DNA of 64,000 nt from Notospermus geniculatus (GCA_002633025.1 NMRB01000614.1:169022-233021), one strand, 5' to 3'. Positions 1 through 10,959 are shown, counted from the stretch's first letter. The notes: a model not told the origin generated them from the sequence alone. Program-made: numbers and translations.

Positions 1-1252
1 TGAATCAAAGATGAGCAGAGAAGCACACATATGCAATAGAATCTGACTGATTGATCAACCAAAGACTAGCAAAATCTAGTTACCACATCCAGAGCCTGAA
101 ATGTGAAGTGTGGGCAGCAGAGTACCTTTCTATAATGCATATCAAATGGAATGAGGTATCAACAAAAGTATACAGATGGTACCATCAAACTCTGAAGAGT
201 ACATAAATACCAGTTAGAAAATGCAATTCTACTTGATTTATATCATTTGCCAGTACAGCGCAAGATATTATTTCCACTTCAGTAATTACACCTTTTTTCG
301 ACAATTTTTCAATTTTCTCAAGAGATTGCTATTGATTTGCCAACAAGTGCAGGTGAGGCAGCCATTGATGCGAAGATTTATTGATCGGACACTGTGGTGT
401 CCCCCTGAGGATTAGAGGTGAAGTAAGAAACTCCATAACTCACCAAAACGGTTCAGTCTGCAAGTATAAATCACAACAGATTAGGATGAGGAATTCAAAG
501 AACTGTTGGCAACATTCCTGATTTGAACACACCAATAATTAATAGTGGGAAATGGGAAACGTTATCCCGGTACAAGTACCCACATCAATTAGAATTTATG
601 GTTAATCTGTATTTCACTCATCTCCCATCCCTATGGGTTATGACATGGTGAAAGGATAAGGAACCAGTCAATTTGCGGATCTACAAGCACTTTTCAGAAG
701 GCCTGCATGACAGTTGCCCATCCTGGACTCCAAGGCTACCTGTATTTGAAGTATCTCTAGAAATAAAGCAACCTTAACCGTCCATAGGGACCTCCCCACT
801 TAACGTTCCCAGTCTGATCTGAGACTGAAGGGTTCAAGACATAAACTGGCTAACAACAGATCGATCTTGTTCGAACAAACCTTAGTATAAAATCCATGAG
901 TCAAGAACTCTGGCCGCACGCATGGATTTCAAGGGTTTATACTGGGTTTAATGTTCGACATTTCCACAGCAGTTGTTACTTAAGATTTATCCCAAAGATT
1001 AATGAAACAAGCGACTGGCATGTTACAAACTCTGATATGGACTCAGACTGATCAAGTACAAGAGTAGAGATTGAGATGGAGGACTGGGCGATTTATCAAG
1101 TACCAGAATATTATTGGAGTACCGGTATGTTGCTGGTTCAGCAAGGTGGACGGCTGCTGATGTTGCCAGTTAACAAAGTAAAGTATAGAAACAAGCTGGG
1201 CAATATTCTCTATCACTCACAAATCACGGGACTACAACTTCATTAAATGTAT
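1..1252. other. No gene recognised
   Basis: I see no convincing exon, RNA gene or complete element here. The only recognisable piece is at about 605-705. It shares the words CTCCCATCCCTATGG, CATGGTGAAAGGA and GAACCAGTCAA with repeats near 27540-27620, 47600-47670 and 62330-62480, so it is a fragment of a dispersed family. Confidence 0.5.
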
Positions 1253-1259
1253 AACATTT

Positions 1260-1746
1260 GCGGGTGACCCACCGACTTGATGACGAGTTCATGATCAGTT
1301 TGCAATTATTTCACGACGGCAGTCGGGAACGAATTGCAAACTCGTCGGGAGGAACGTGACATGACGTTGAAGCTGATCCACCGACAAATACGTCTCCGAC
1401 GGAATCGGCCCTGTTTCGACGTCGTCGGTAGTTTATGACATCAGGCGGTGTAGCGTCACGTGACATCATTCTGGACGTGGATTGGGCAAATCGCCTGCAA
1501 CACAGCCTACTTTACGACGAGTTTGCAACCAAATCAAACATGTCTGATCTCGTCATAAACTCGTCGCAAACAAGTCGTCAACAGAAATCAGTCGTGAACA
1601 AGCCACACACTAGTCTAGAACGAATCGTGAATGCAAATTGTAGCTAATCCACCACCTACGATTTTCGTCATTAACTCGTCAGAAACCCGTCATGAAATAA
1701 TCCCAAACTGATCCTAAACTCGTCATAAAGTCGGTGGATCATCCGC
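1260..1746. mobile_element. Non-autonomous inverted-repeat element (MITE), 487 bp
   Basis: The ends are inverted copies of each other: GCGGGTGACCCACCGACTT on the left and GCGGATGATCCACCGACTT as the reverse complement of the right end, continuing into GATGACGAGTT/TATGACGAGTT. A 7-bp direct repeat AACATTT flanks it (1253-1259 and 1747-1753) and looks like a target-site duplication. The interior repeats the words GACGAGTT and AACTCGTC in both orientations. The 70-codon open frame inside (1435-1647) is made of these words and is not taken as a gene. The superfamily is not determined; the flank length is closest to hAT. Confidence 0.75.
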
Positions 1747-1753
1747 AACATTT

Positions 1754-2160
1754 ACAAACTTCTTTCGAAAAGTTTCATGATAGTATTTTTTTCCTTCGAT
1801 GATTGGTTTATAAGTAAGTCATCCATACACTGATGGCTCCCTTTACGGTAAGGAAAGATGAGACGAAAACTATCGTCAGAGCTCTGCAGATGTCGCAGAA
1901 ACCTCTCAACACATTGCAACAGGCTCATGTTTTTATCGTCTTCAGACTCCTCACGTCGTTCGCTGATCTGCGCACGTCTCGCGACACTAATTAGCCATCA
2001 CGAATAAGCTTTGTCTGCGAAAACTTGTCATTTCCTACATTACCACTGACATAGTACATGTTGCCTTTTGGACTCTGGCAAAAAATGCCATCCTACTGGC
2101 CCAATATCTCGCAGATAATCATGCAATATTCCATATTTTTCTATCTTTGATCTGACTAAG
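1754..2160. other. No feature recognised
   Basis: Nothing beyond ordinary intergenic-looking sequence is visible between the 1260-1746 element and the tandem array that follows. Confidence 0.4.
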
Positions 2161-3545
2161 CAGTCTAAGCAGTCTCAGTCCTCGAGGCAGGTAATCATTG
2201 TTCCTTCGAAGTTGGCTGTGCATCTTGAACGACCGTGGATCGAGAAGCTTTGGGATGCGTCTTATCTTAAAACTGTCCTGTGGTGTTTTATGCAGATGGG
2301 AATTTTTGGGATGTAGGCCCATCATCTTTTGGCACAGATCTTCCACTGTAACAAGTTGTACTTTGGTGCCCTTGAGTGACAGGCCGTCTTGTCCCAAAAC
2401 TCTCTCTCGGTAGCTGTTCAGGAGTTTTTGTGATGTAGGCCCTTCAGGTGGATCCATCGTAAGAAGCTGCCAGGTTGTTCTTCAGGGGATATACCCGGTA
2501 GGTCATCCTGTCCCCACCATCCTTCTGTGTGCTATGCAGGGAGAGTTTTTGCAGTGTAGGTCCAGCATGGGTCCCTTGGTGCAGTCATCATTACAAGCTG
2601 TGTACTTAGGTGTTCTTAGGATGCTATCTTGTCCCAAAACTCTCCCTCAGTGTGCTTCCGGAGGAGTTTCTGTGATGTATAGGCTCAGGCAGGCCACATG
2701 GTATCCCTGGGTCCAGGTCTGCCTTCATAACAAGCTGTACTTGGGTGTTCTTGGAGATATCCCGTCTCGTCCCAAACCTGTCCTTCAGTGGCCGACACAG
2801 GGGGAGTCTTTTGCAATGTCGTTGGAGATCTGCCTTTGTAAGACTAAGAAGGTGCCACTGGGTGTTCTTGGGGATATGCCATCTGGTCTCCGAACTGTCC
2901 CTCGGTGTGCTATGTAGGCTGAGTTTTTGCAACATAGGCCCAGCCAGCTAGGCCACATGGGATCCCTGGCTCTAGAGCTGCCTTTGTAACAAGCTGTACT
3001 TGGGTATTTTTGGAGATACCTCACCTTCTCCCACCTATCCTTCAGCGTGCTAATGCAGGGGGAGTCTTTTGCGGTGTAGTTGCAGATCTGCCTTCGTAAG
3101 TTTCAGGGGAGTAGGCCTGTGCATTTCAAGATGTAGGTCCAGGCAGGCCACATGGGATACCTGGGTCTACATCTGCCTTCATAATGAGCTGTAACTACGT
3201 CTTCTTGTAGGCATACACCATCTTGTCCGCAAACTGTCCTTAAAGCGAATCGATAGCGGATTTTGTTTACACAAAATTCAGCCAATCAAAATGCACGAAA
3301 ATTTCTTTGTTGACATTCTGGAGAAGTTTGTTTACATTTTTTCCTGAAAATTCGTCCGCTTTCAAATGCTATTTCTAAATCAAATTTTTTCGCTTTCAAT
3401 TCGCTTTAAGGAGAGTTTTTAGGATGTCGGCCTAGCTTGGGATCTTTGGGTGCTAACCTGCTGTCGTAAAAAGCTGTAATTCAGTATTCTTGGGGACTCT
3501 CTCTCAGTTCCAATACAGGGAAGTTTTTGCCATGTAGGCTCAGCA
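2160..3545. repeat. Degenerate tandem array, unit about 115-145 bp
   Basis: A degenerate unit recurs with landmarks such as CTTGTCCCAAAACT, GGAGAGTTTTTGCAGTGTAGG, CAGGCCACATGGGATCCCTGG and AACAAGCTGTACTTGGGTGTTCTTGG. The landmark TGTCCCAAAACTSTCC occurs near 2390, 2507, 2630, 2767, 2882, 3026 and 3220, giving about seven to eight units of uneven length. Open frames on both strands in this region follow the repeat and change frame between units, so they are not genes. One unit is split by the TTAA-flanked element at 3244-3405. Confidence 0.8.
3244..3405. mobile_element. 162-bp MITE with TTAA target duplication
   Basis: Inverted ends AGCGAATCGATAGCGGA and AGCGAATTGAAAGCGAA (reverse complement of the right end) are flanked on both sides by TTAA (3240-3243 and 3406-3409). 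TTAA duplication is the hallmark of piggyBac-type transposition, also seen in Kolobok. The element splits a unit of the surrounding tandem array between CTGTCC and GGAGAGTTTTT, so it inserted after the array formed. Confidence 0.8.
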
Positions 3546-4018
3546 TTAAACAATTGGCGCACGGGAGGGAGGGTGACGCAAAACGTCATGTCACCCGACC
3601 GACCGGGCGCCAATTGCTTTAGCACACCTCTTCTCAATGTGAACAAGTCTTTGGAGACAATTACAGTCAGTTTAAGGTGATAATAACAGAGATTTCGCTG
3701 ATATTCGGACTCCGAATTGTGAAAATCTCCCGTCGGATCTATGCATGACATGCATGACGTCGCGTCATTTCGCCAGCGACGTCATGTTAGCGACGTCATT
3801 GACGTCAGCGACGTAATGTTGCCCTCGTATCGTAATGTTACCCTCGTAATGTTACCCCCGAGGGTAACATTACGTGACGTCACGTCGACTTGCGTCGACT
3901 TGAACGTCACGGCACGGTGATTTTTTCCATGACTGACGTAACGTCGTATTCCAGTAACGTCGCCTCCAGCGGGAGACATGACGCTCTGCGACACTGATAG
4001 AGGTGTGCTAATGCTCCC
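3545..4018. mobile_element. Compound foldback element dense in TGACGT words
   Basis: TTAGCACACCTCT near 3616 is the inverse of AGAGGTGTGCTAA near 4000. A second, shorter inverted pair lies at 3552-3615 (ACAATTGGCGC and GCGCCAATTG). Between them GACGT, TGACGTCA and ACGTCA words recur many times, and a near-perfect hairpin (TAATGTTACCC / GGGTAACATTA) sits around 3834-3875. No coding frame is credible. Boundaries are uncertain because two inverted pairs are present. Confidence 0.6.
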
Positions 4019-5114
4019 TGAGGGCAGATATACCATCCTAACATGCTGTATGTCACTCCCTCTGACATTTTGTACTTGGCCATTACTTTTTTACAAAGCG
4101 GATTGAAACGTGCCGTTCTGTTAGGCTGGGGCTTAGCACTGACATTTTCGATATGCTAGTCCAACAGTTTGTCTCATTCCTGTGACCAAATGTTCCACTA
4201 GGTGTGGCTATTATCCCTTTCTTACGATGCTGAACCATGGCATTACCAAAGAACGAAAGTTCAGAAGGTGGACAGCTCTTTTCCCCTCCATTTAACTTAT
4301 TGTCGATAATGGTCAGATAATACAGCGTACACCGCCAGAGGGGTGGGTGATTTTGTATCAAAGGTACACCCTAAATGGTGTGATCGTGATGGATTAGGTG
4401 TGAGGTGACAGGGAAAACTCAATTTGCTGTGGACAAGAAATGACACCTTTCTTGCTAAAGAGCAGCAAGACATGTTGAAGGGGTTACCGCAGCTTGGCCA
4501 ATTCGTTTTTATCCCACACCCGAATCTCCCTCGCCAATGATGTTCTTTGCCAAGCAGTCTACAGCGGAACCTTCCTTAATGGACATCCCAGCCAGGAGGA
4601 CACCTCTCTATTAAGGACACCAAAGTTTGCTCCCACATTGGCCATTTCTATTCATTTTGACCTCTATAATAAGGACTCCTCTCTATTAAGGACAACACCA
4701 GTCAGTCCTGAAGGTGTCTTCTAGAGAGGTTCCACCCTGTTGACATGAAATATCAAGTTTAGGGCCGAAAGCCCATTTTGGGAATATCAGTCCTATCTTT
4801 AGGTAAAGGGAAGGGAATGGGAATTCTTGCGAAAAGCAGCATAGCCAAAAAGAGTCGCCTCCACGTCACTTGGACGTAGCTGGTGATTAAGCCCCATGAC
4901 CTCAGCGGTGATAGGCACTTTTTGTTTCCAATGTATCAAACTGGCAGCTCGTACCTCATCAAAGCTAACCATACGAATTATCTACTTTCAGGCTTTGACA
5001 ACATAAACAGCTTAAGTGGATCAGTAAAGCCAATCGTACCAAACGAAAACGACCAAACATCGGCAGACAGCCCATTATCTTGTCAATATGCCAAAAGTTC
5101 GTGAGAATGGATTA
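4019..5114. other. No gene recognised; holds one pogo/Tigger-like MITE
   Basis: Apart from the small element at 4562-4739, I see no exon, RNA gene or repeat here. The open frames are short and have no recognisable motif. Confidence 0.4.
4562..4739. mobile_element. Short pogo/Tigger-like MITE
   Basis: The left end CAGCGGAACCTTCCTTAATG and the reverse complement of the right end, CAGGGTGGAACCTCTCTAGA, are imperfect inverted repeats. The interior repeats CTCTCTATTAAGGACA. This end sequence resembles pogo/Tigger-type terminal repeats of the form CAGTGGAACCTCTCTA; that family name is from general knowledge and was not searched. The flanks are TA (4560-4561) on the left and TT on the right, so the expected TA duplication is decayed. 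Confidence 0.5.
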
Positions 5115-5560
5115 ATATTTCTGACAGCGGGCGACATCATTATATGCTCAGCTAGTTTTGGTAATCGTAGTGCATGAGAGGGAAGGAGGTCAGTGGATAC
5201 CATCAGCAGACGTCAAGAGGGCAGAATTTTGCATTGTTGTTGTTTCTGACAGCAGACGACAATTTATGCTCAGCTCGATTTGTTAATCACTGTACGCAAC
5301 GGGAAACGGAAGTCAGTCAACCATCAGCATATATCAGGACGGCAGAGCTTGAACAATCAATTCTGATAGCAGACGACACCAGTTTATGCGGAATTAGATT
5401 TGATAAACGCAGCTGCAAGACGGCAACGGAAGTCAGACATCGTCAGCACATGTCAATACAGCAAAGCTTTACAATCAATTTCCGCTGGCAGACTATCAAT
5501 TTCTGATAGCAGACGGCATCAATTCATGCTGAGCAAGATTTAATCGCATACTTTGAGGGA
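5115..5560. repeat. Tandem repeat, about 3.5 units of 115-143 bp
   Basis: Units begin with TTTCTGACAGCAGACGAC-like words near 5118, 5243, 5359 and 5502. They share TTATGCTCAGC, CGGAAGTCAGTCAACCATCAGCA and GCAATCAATTTCTG. An open frame runs through 5174-5506 but mirrors the repeat rather than any domain, so it is not annotated as coding. Confidence 0.7.
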
Positions 5561-6057
5561 GAATCGATGTCAGTGATCATTGAGAAAAAACTTTTGCACT
5601 TTCATGCAGCAGGTGGAGAAATTTAAATCAAACGTCTGTGATCACTGATACAAGAAATCAAGGGTCTACATACAGGTATCGATAACCTTGAAGATCAACA
5701 AAAGAACTAACACCAGTTGCCAGAAAGAAAATCAGCCAATAAAAACCAAGTGTCTATTTCTCGAACGGATTCAAATGCCATTAACATCAAACTAATAACG
5801 ATAGGATTCTCGTCAAGAGAAGAAGCGTCTCTTCTTCAAAACGTTCAGCTTTATTGTGAAAAAACACTAATTTGTTGCGGAGCGTTTCGTGAGCTTGATT
5901 CAGTTGAGAACAAAGAGAGAGACAGGAGGGAGTATTTCCTCGGGGAATAAAACTGGAGAAGATTTATCACTTTTGTCTTGTTCGTGACGATCCTAAAATG
6001 CTGTACATCGAAACGCAGGATTAGATCGACTCTTTGTCAGCGAGGCGGAACTTCATC
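5561..6057 (+). other. Region upstream of receptor exon 1a (possible 5' UTR/promoter)
   Basis: This stretch directly precedes the first candidate start codon of the receptor. No TATA box or initiator could be assigned with confidence. An in-frame TAG (6022-6024) closes the reading frame upstream of the ATG at 6058. The 77-codon open frame at 5717-5950 shows no family signature. Confidence 0.35.
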
Positions 6058-6089
6058 ATGTCGTACGACTATTTGGATGATTATGACGG
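6058..6089 (+). CDS. FMRFamide-type GPCR, alternative first coding exon 1a
   Basis: This tiny exon encodes MSYDYLDDYD plus two bases (GG) of the next codon, followed by a consensus GTAAGT donor at 6090. An in-frame stop at 6022 makes this ATG the first possible start. The phase-2 end matches the single-base start of the receptor exon at 25697 exactly, giving MSYDYLDDYDG then NFSYDYNG. The peptide has three tyrosines (3, 5, 9) surrounded by four aspartates, the kind of extracellular N-terminus on which tyrosine sulfation occurs in other class A receptors. It has no cysteine. With this exon the receptor is 375 residues (short tail) or 414 residues (spliced tail). The exon is too short for standard gene finders; the call rests on phase, donor and composition. 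Confidence 0.7.
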
Positions 6090-6416
6090 GTAAGTGATTT
6101 TATCTATTATCACCTGTGTGAGCACAATATCAAATTGTTGCTGGCTGTACTCTTTTTAATGAAAGCAGATGTGGTAGGGTGGTTCTGGGACAACTTTCAA
6201 AATTCCCCTGAAAATTGAATTGGTGGTTTATCCAGGGGCGCTGACGTGTCCACCATGTCACTCGATTCACGCACCTCTTGCCAAGGGCCAGAGTCAAATA
6301 TTGTCACCCCAGCTGCACAAACATTTCAGAGACCAAGGCAAATAATATAATTGCAGCCAAGTGACTTTGAGTTCTTCCCTGTTTTTTTCATCTCTTTTGG
6401 TGCCTCGTGGCTAATG

Positions 6417-6806
6417 CCCTCAAATGGCCAAAGAAAGCTCGAGCTTAGAGTAGGACAACCCTCAAATAGCCAAAGAAAGGTCAGACTGAGGGTAGGAGGA
6501 CCCTCAAATGGCCAAAGAAAGGTCAGACTGAGGGTAGGATGACCCTCAAATGGCCAAAGAAAGGTCAGACTGAGGGTAGGATGACCCTCAAAAGGCCAAA
6601 GAAAGGTCAGACGGAGGGTAGGATGACCTCAAAAGGCCAAAGAAAGGTCAGACTGAGGGTAGGATGACCCTCAAATGGCCAAAGAAGGGCCATGCTGAGG
6701 GTAGGGTGACCCTCAAATGGCCAATGAAAGGTTAGACTGAGGGTAGGATGACCCTCAAAAGGCCAAAGAAAGGTAATGGCCAAAGGTCGGGCTAAGGGTA
6801 GGACGA
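6417..6806. repeat. 42-bp minisatellite, about nine units
   Basis: The unit reads roughly CCCTCAAATGGCCAAAGAAA followed by GGTCAGACTGAGGGTAGGATGA. Nine copies are visible, most nearly identical; the last is lengthened by an internal partial duplication. Because 42 is a multiple of three, an open frame persists through several units (6351-6542), which explains that frame without a gene. It lies in the first intron of the receptor, 330 bp after exon 1a. Confidence 0.9.
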
Positions 6807-7673
6807 CCTGAGAAGCCTAAGCTCAAATCTGCAGTGATCAATATGCCCTACTCAGCCAAACCAACGAGGGTAATGCAAACCCTTGGGGAAAGCCCTGGCT
6901 GGGTCACACCGTATCAGAAGTGGTGCAGCGCAGGAATATCACTGCCTGACTGAGCTTTGGTTCAAGTTCCGACTTTTCCGCGAGGGATGGACAGGGTTTA
7001 CCGGTACTCCAGAGTTGGATGAACACTTTAACCTTCTCAGTGTTCATGTTGTACTTTTCTCTGAACCTTCCATTTTAAACAAAAGTACAACTTGTTGCCA
7101 AGTGCCACAGGCTGAATCATTACGATTCAATGAATCACTTCACAGGTGAATGCGAAAATTGATGAAGTTGTCAAAATGAATTTGTCAAAATTGTTGATTT
7201 CATACGGTACGCTAATCAGCTCCATGGGTTCTGTTCATTCAAGCCCCCATAAGACTTAATAATCATAAATCGAAATACAAAGCTTTTATGTAGCACTTTT
7301 CACTGTTATACACTCTTAAAGCACTTAATTCACATTATTGCCCCATTTCTCATTTAAAAACCAGGTGACAATTAATATTGAAATACCAGGTTGGCTTTCT
7401 TCAGAAGTGCTGACTGCACATGGCAGTCTTGTCATGCAAGATCTGAAGTTCTCATTTTAAAATAGTCACATGAACTTTTCCAATTCTCAATTAAAACAGC
7501 AACTGTCAGAAACATCCACTCAGTTTGGAGTAAAATGTCTTCTTTGTTACATGTCAGGAGTGAATTGGTTTTTAGTAAAGTTTAGTGGACTTGTTTTAAT
7601 TTTGTGCAACAGGCCTTTTCAGTTTTAGCGGTAGAGGTTTCTGAGGTAATGAGCACACAGCGGCATTACGGTC
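6807..7673. other. Intron sequence, no feature recognised
   Basis: Receptor intron. I see no exon, RNA gene or element in this stretch. Confidence 0.4.
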
Positions 7674-7676
7674 TAA

Positions 7677-8263
7677 AGGCCCGTCTACACGATCATACAT
7701 TTGTTCAAAACATCCTCATACATTTGTATGATGATGTTCATGGACAGATATTTGATTGTGTAGGCTGTTTTCCCAACAAACTTGAACAGTAACCAACATG
7801 TATGATGATGTTCAAATTTGTATGATGATGTCCATGGACAAATGTATGATCGTGTGGACTGTTTTCCCAACAAACCTGAACATGTATGATGATGTTCAAA
7901 TATTTAGCTGCATGTTTCATCTTGCCAATGCAAAACATCCCCCAAAAAATGTGTGATGATGTTCAGGGACAAATGTATGATCGTGTGGACGGTTTTCCCA
8001 ACAAACTTGAACAGCATCCAACATTATCCTTTCTCCATCATACTTCATCATACAATGTCCATGAATGTTGGACTGTAGATCGAAATCCGCAACAAACTTG
8101 AACATCATCATACAAGATTATGATGCTGCTTTGAACAATGTATGATGATGTTCAAAATTTTAGCTGCATTGTCACAAGACAGAAATCGACAAACAAGCTT
8201 GGACATCATCATACAAATGTATGATGATGTTTTGAACAAATGTATGATCGTGTAGACGAGCCT
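7677..8263. mobile_element. Foldback MITE of repeated CATACAAATGTATGATGATG words, 587 bp
   Basis: The ends are inverted: AGGCCCGTCTACACGATCAT on the left and AGGCTCGTCTACACGATCAT as the reverse complement of the right. A 3-bp TAA flanks each side (7674-7676 and 8264-8266), as expected for PIF/Harbinger-type insertion. The body is almost wholly built from CATACAAATGTATGATGATG, ATGATCGTGTRGAC and TTTTCCCAACAAACTTGAAC in both orientations. Several open frames on both strands are by-products of this word structure. Confidence 0.75.
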
Positions 8264-8266
8264 TAA

Positions 8267-9129
8267 AAGTGCTTTTATCCCAGGGACCTCTGGGGACTTA
8301 AAGTGCAGCATATTCAACTTCATTTTTTTTTGCAACAAACTAAAGTATTAGTCGTAGGCCTGAGGGACAAAGCGCAACCCACCACACAAATCACAACACC
8401 ATAACAAAAATTCTTTGTGATTTTTTTGCAACATGAGCTTGCTGTCGCACAGTCAGCTCGGACAGTGCTGTCAGGTTTATGGATTTAGTTTCAAAGGCCT
8501 CTACGTATGTAGGCCCGAATCATAATGGTAACACCATCAGCTTTCTCTCATAAGTTCGCATGCAAGCGACATCGGAGGCGTACGAAGTTTTTCCACAATA
8601 GATTAAGTTACCAACTCAGACGCTACGCTTCTGGCGATCACAGTTAGGCGAGAATTCAGTCAGAGCAAAACAAAAGTGCAAATGAGGCATTATGACGCAA
8701 ACTTATCTGCCAACTTACGCAAATCATGCTATGCACAAAACGTGTCTAAACTTTTGAGAAAAGTATTTCTAGAGTTGGTAATTTCGCCGGCAGCTCAAAC
8801 ATCACTTAAATGTCAACGCTGCAAAAAGTTCGGTACGTTGCCAAACAGAATCCAGAACTATCAAGCTAAGTCGTCGCGTGATATCGTATCTTCAAAGGTG
8901 GTGAACACTCTGTGAAAAAATTGCCCACAGGACAATTCTGACTATTTTTATAAAGCTTCCAAGTACATTTTAAACTTCTGGTACACACTACATAAGGATT
9001 ACTAGTCTGATAATGACAATGTGAAACTGAGATCTTGAAGGCAAATTTGACAAGGACTCTCCACAAACTCTTCTTGAGTTTATCTTCAGGCCTGAGAATT
9101 TCTGGTGTATTCCTGCAGAAAGATGGGTA
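8267..9129. other. Intron sequence, no feature recognised
   Basis: Receptor intron. Short open frames occur on both strands but none has a recognisable motif or well-placed splice signals. Confidence 0.4.
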
Positions 9130-9131
9130 TA

Positions 9132-9359
9132 CTGTAAAGCAGGAAAATTTCGCGTGCAGGAAATTTTCGCGAATTTCGCGAGAGTGAATGAGTCGCGGAA
9201 ATTTCCTGTCGCGAATATAAATACATGCAAGTAATAAATATAGACCGTGAAAAAAAACTGTGAAAAATGGCAGAGACTCGCGAAAATATCCTGCCGCAAG
9301 TATGTCTATAATTCTTGATTCACGAACATTTCCAGCCGCGAAATTATCTTGCTTTACAG
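9132..9359. mobile_element. 228-bp MITE with TA flanks
   Basis: The left end CTGTAAAGCAGGAAAATTTC and the reverse complement of the right end, CTGTAAAGCAAGATAATTTC, are inverted repeats. Each side is flanked by TA (9130-9131 and 9360-9361), as in Tc1/mariner-type insertion. The interior is rich in TTTCGCGAA words in both orientations. Confidence 0.8.
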
Positions 9360-9475
9360 TAGTTTGCTATTTCTAAAGCATGGAAGTCCTGAGGGTACAA
9401 AGAGAAAAGGGCCAGAAGACCTTTTGTTTATTACCGGTATCCGAATGATTTTCTTCATGTGCACAGTGTGAGATA

Positions 9476-9720
9476 AGCCTAGTTCATACTTCGACGCGCG
9501 AGCATCATCGGCGACCGATGGCACAATCTTGCATTTGACGCCGACCCCGTCGCACGATTTGGTTGGCGTCGTATCGCGAGACTGTAATTACTTGAGTCAT
9601 TTCATAACGCGTCGCCGTCGCTGAAGTACGCTGGACTATTATCAACTCCGTGAAGTCGGCGTCCAGATTTTGATCGCGCGCCAGACGCCGGTGGTCTTGC
9701 ATCGAAGTATGAACTAGGCT
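9476..9720. mobile_element. Foldback MITE, ends AGCCTAGTTCATACTTCGA
   Basis: A perfect 19-bp terminal inverted repeat AGCCTAGTTCATACTTCGA bounds 245 bp. The interior is dense in CGACG, GCGACC and CGTCGC words in both orientations. No clear target duplication is seen (TAA-type left flank, TAC-type right flank). A minus-strand open frame at 9505-9747 simply crosses the element. Confidence 0.75.
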
Positions 9721-10700
9721 ACAGACTAGAATGTGACAGATGGACAAAAAGTCGCCGGCATCAATCTACAGCAGTTATTATCCAAAACTTAAAAATGCAA
9801 TTTCCCAGCTTGAAACATCAAACAACTCCCACCGATTCGAGAACACTTCATGCCAAGGATATCTGTCACATTGGTGATCCCGGTCGTTCACCGGAATAAC
9901 AACTCCTTTCATCTCTGACAAAGTGGCGTGTTCTTGTAGCAAAATGGACTCCCTGCGTGATGCGTCGTTTATTGCTTCGAGCGAATGAAGGCTTCCCTGC
10001 CTTTCACGCACACCAACAACGCTAAAAACACACGGGTGTATACAAAACTAAGACCTAAGACCCTTGTGCAAGTTCTGTGGACTGTACACACGTCGTATTC
10101 TGAAGTCGCATTCGTGTCATAATCTACGTTCGTCTGACACCAGCTGATATGGATGCAAGACGTGTCATCCCTCGTCTTCGCACGACAGGACAAGTTCATC
10201 ACCTCTCCTGTTCTTACACTTGTGGAAGACCAAAATGCGTGATTTACGACTCCCAAGATCATCATCAGTAACAGTAGTGATGTTGATCGATCACATGATA
10301 CATAAAAACATCTTTTGTCACGCCAGACGAAGATATTAATCAGAAAGTTAATGATACAAAGTTGGCACTAATAGCTGTAGTTTGAACAACAATTGGACAT
10401 GATTGACTCGTAAATGATGTTAAACTGGCTGTGTTTCCCATCAATATCCTGTCGAATCACATGAGACGGTCCTCACTGGTCACACGACTTCTTATCTTGA
10501 GCGAAGCGATCGATTTCCAGTAGAAGAAAAGTGTACGGAGAATAGTCTGCCAATTTCTGATCTGACATCCCCATATTCCGAGAAGAGAAAATATTACCTG
10601 TTGCTAGGGTATAAGATTCGACAAAGCAATTCCTGCATCAATTTATCATTCTACCATGGTCTGTCTTCATCCTACAGTACACATGTAACCCTCACACTGC
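9721..10700. other. Intron sequence with an unassigned minus-strand open frame
   Basis: The minus-strand frame 10265-9969 reads with cysteines spaced LSCRAK, CIHISWC and YDVCTV, loosely reminiscent of an immunoglobulin-like strand pattern, but it has no clear splice sites and no partner exon. I do not call it a gene. Nothing else is recognised. Confidence 0.25.
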
Positions 10701-10713
10701 CAGTGGGAATTAA

Positions 10714-10955
10714 CCCTTTAACTGGGTAGCACGTAATATTATGTCATTACTAAATCCGGGGAACCCCCGAAAAACACCAGAGGATCTCAGCTTGCGTAGG
10801 ACGTAATAGTACGCCCTGTAAGGAAATGGCGCTTCACATTGCGTAGGACGTTATATCACGTCCTGAACCTTACTTATGTGTCAAATACTTTTTTTTGGTA
10901 CATTTTTTTCTAAGAAAGAAAAATTTTTTGAAAAATTAATTACACAGTTAACGGG
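10714..10955. mobile_element. 242-bp piggyBac-type MITE (TTAA flanks)
   Basis: The left end CCCTTTAACTG and the reverse complement of the right end, CCCGTTAACTG, are inverted. TTAA lies on both sides (10710-10713 and 10956-10959). The interior carries repeats of the form GCGTAGGACGTAATATTACG. End sequence and TTAA duplication together fit piggyBac-type elements. A wider, weaker inverted pair (about 10687 and 11120) hints that it sits inside an older element. Confidence 0.75.
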
Positions 10956-10959
10956 TTAA

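Noticed and set aside
2119-3024. Overlapping open frames on both strands
   Set aside because: They lie in a tandem array and shift frame from unit to unit.
6417-6806. CRISPR-like array
   Set aside because: Units are contiguous head-to-tail with no unique spacers, and the window is animal DNA.
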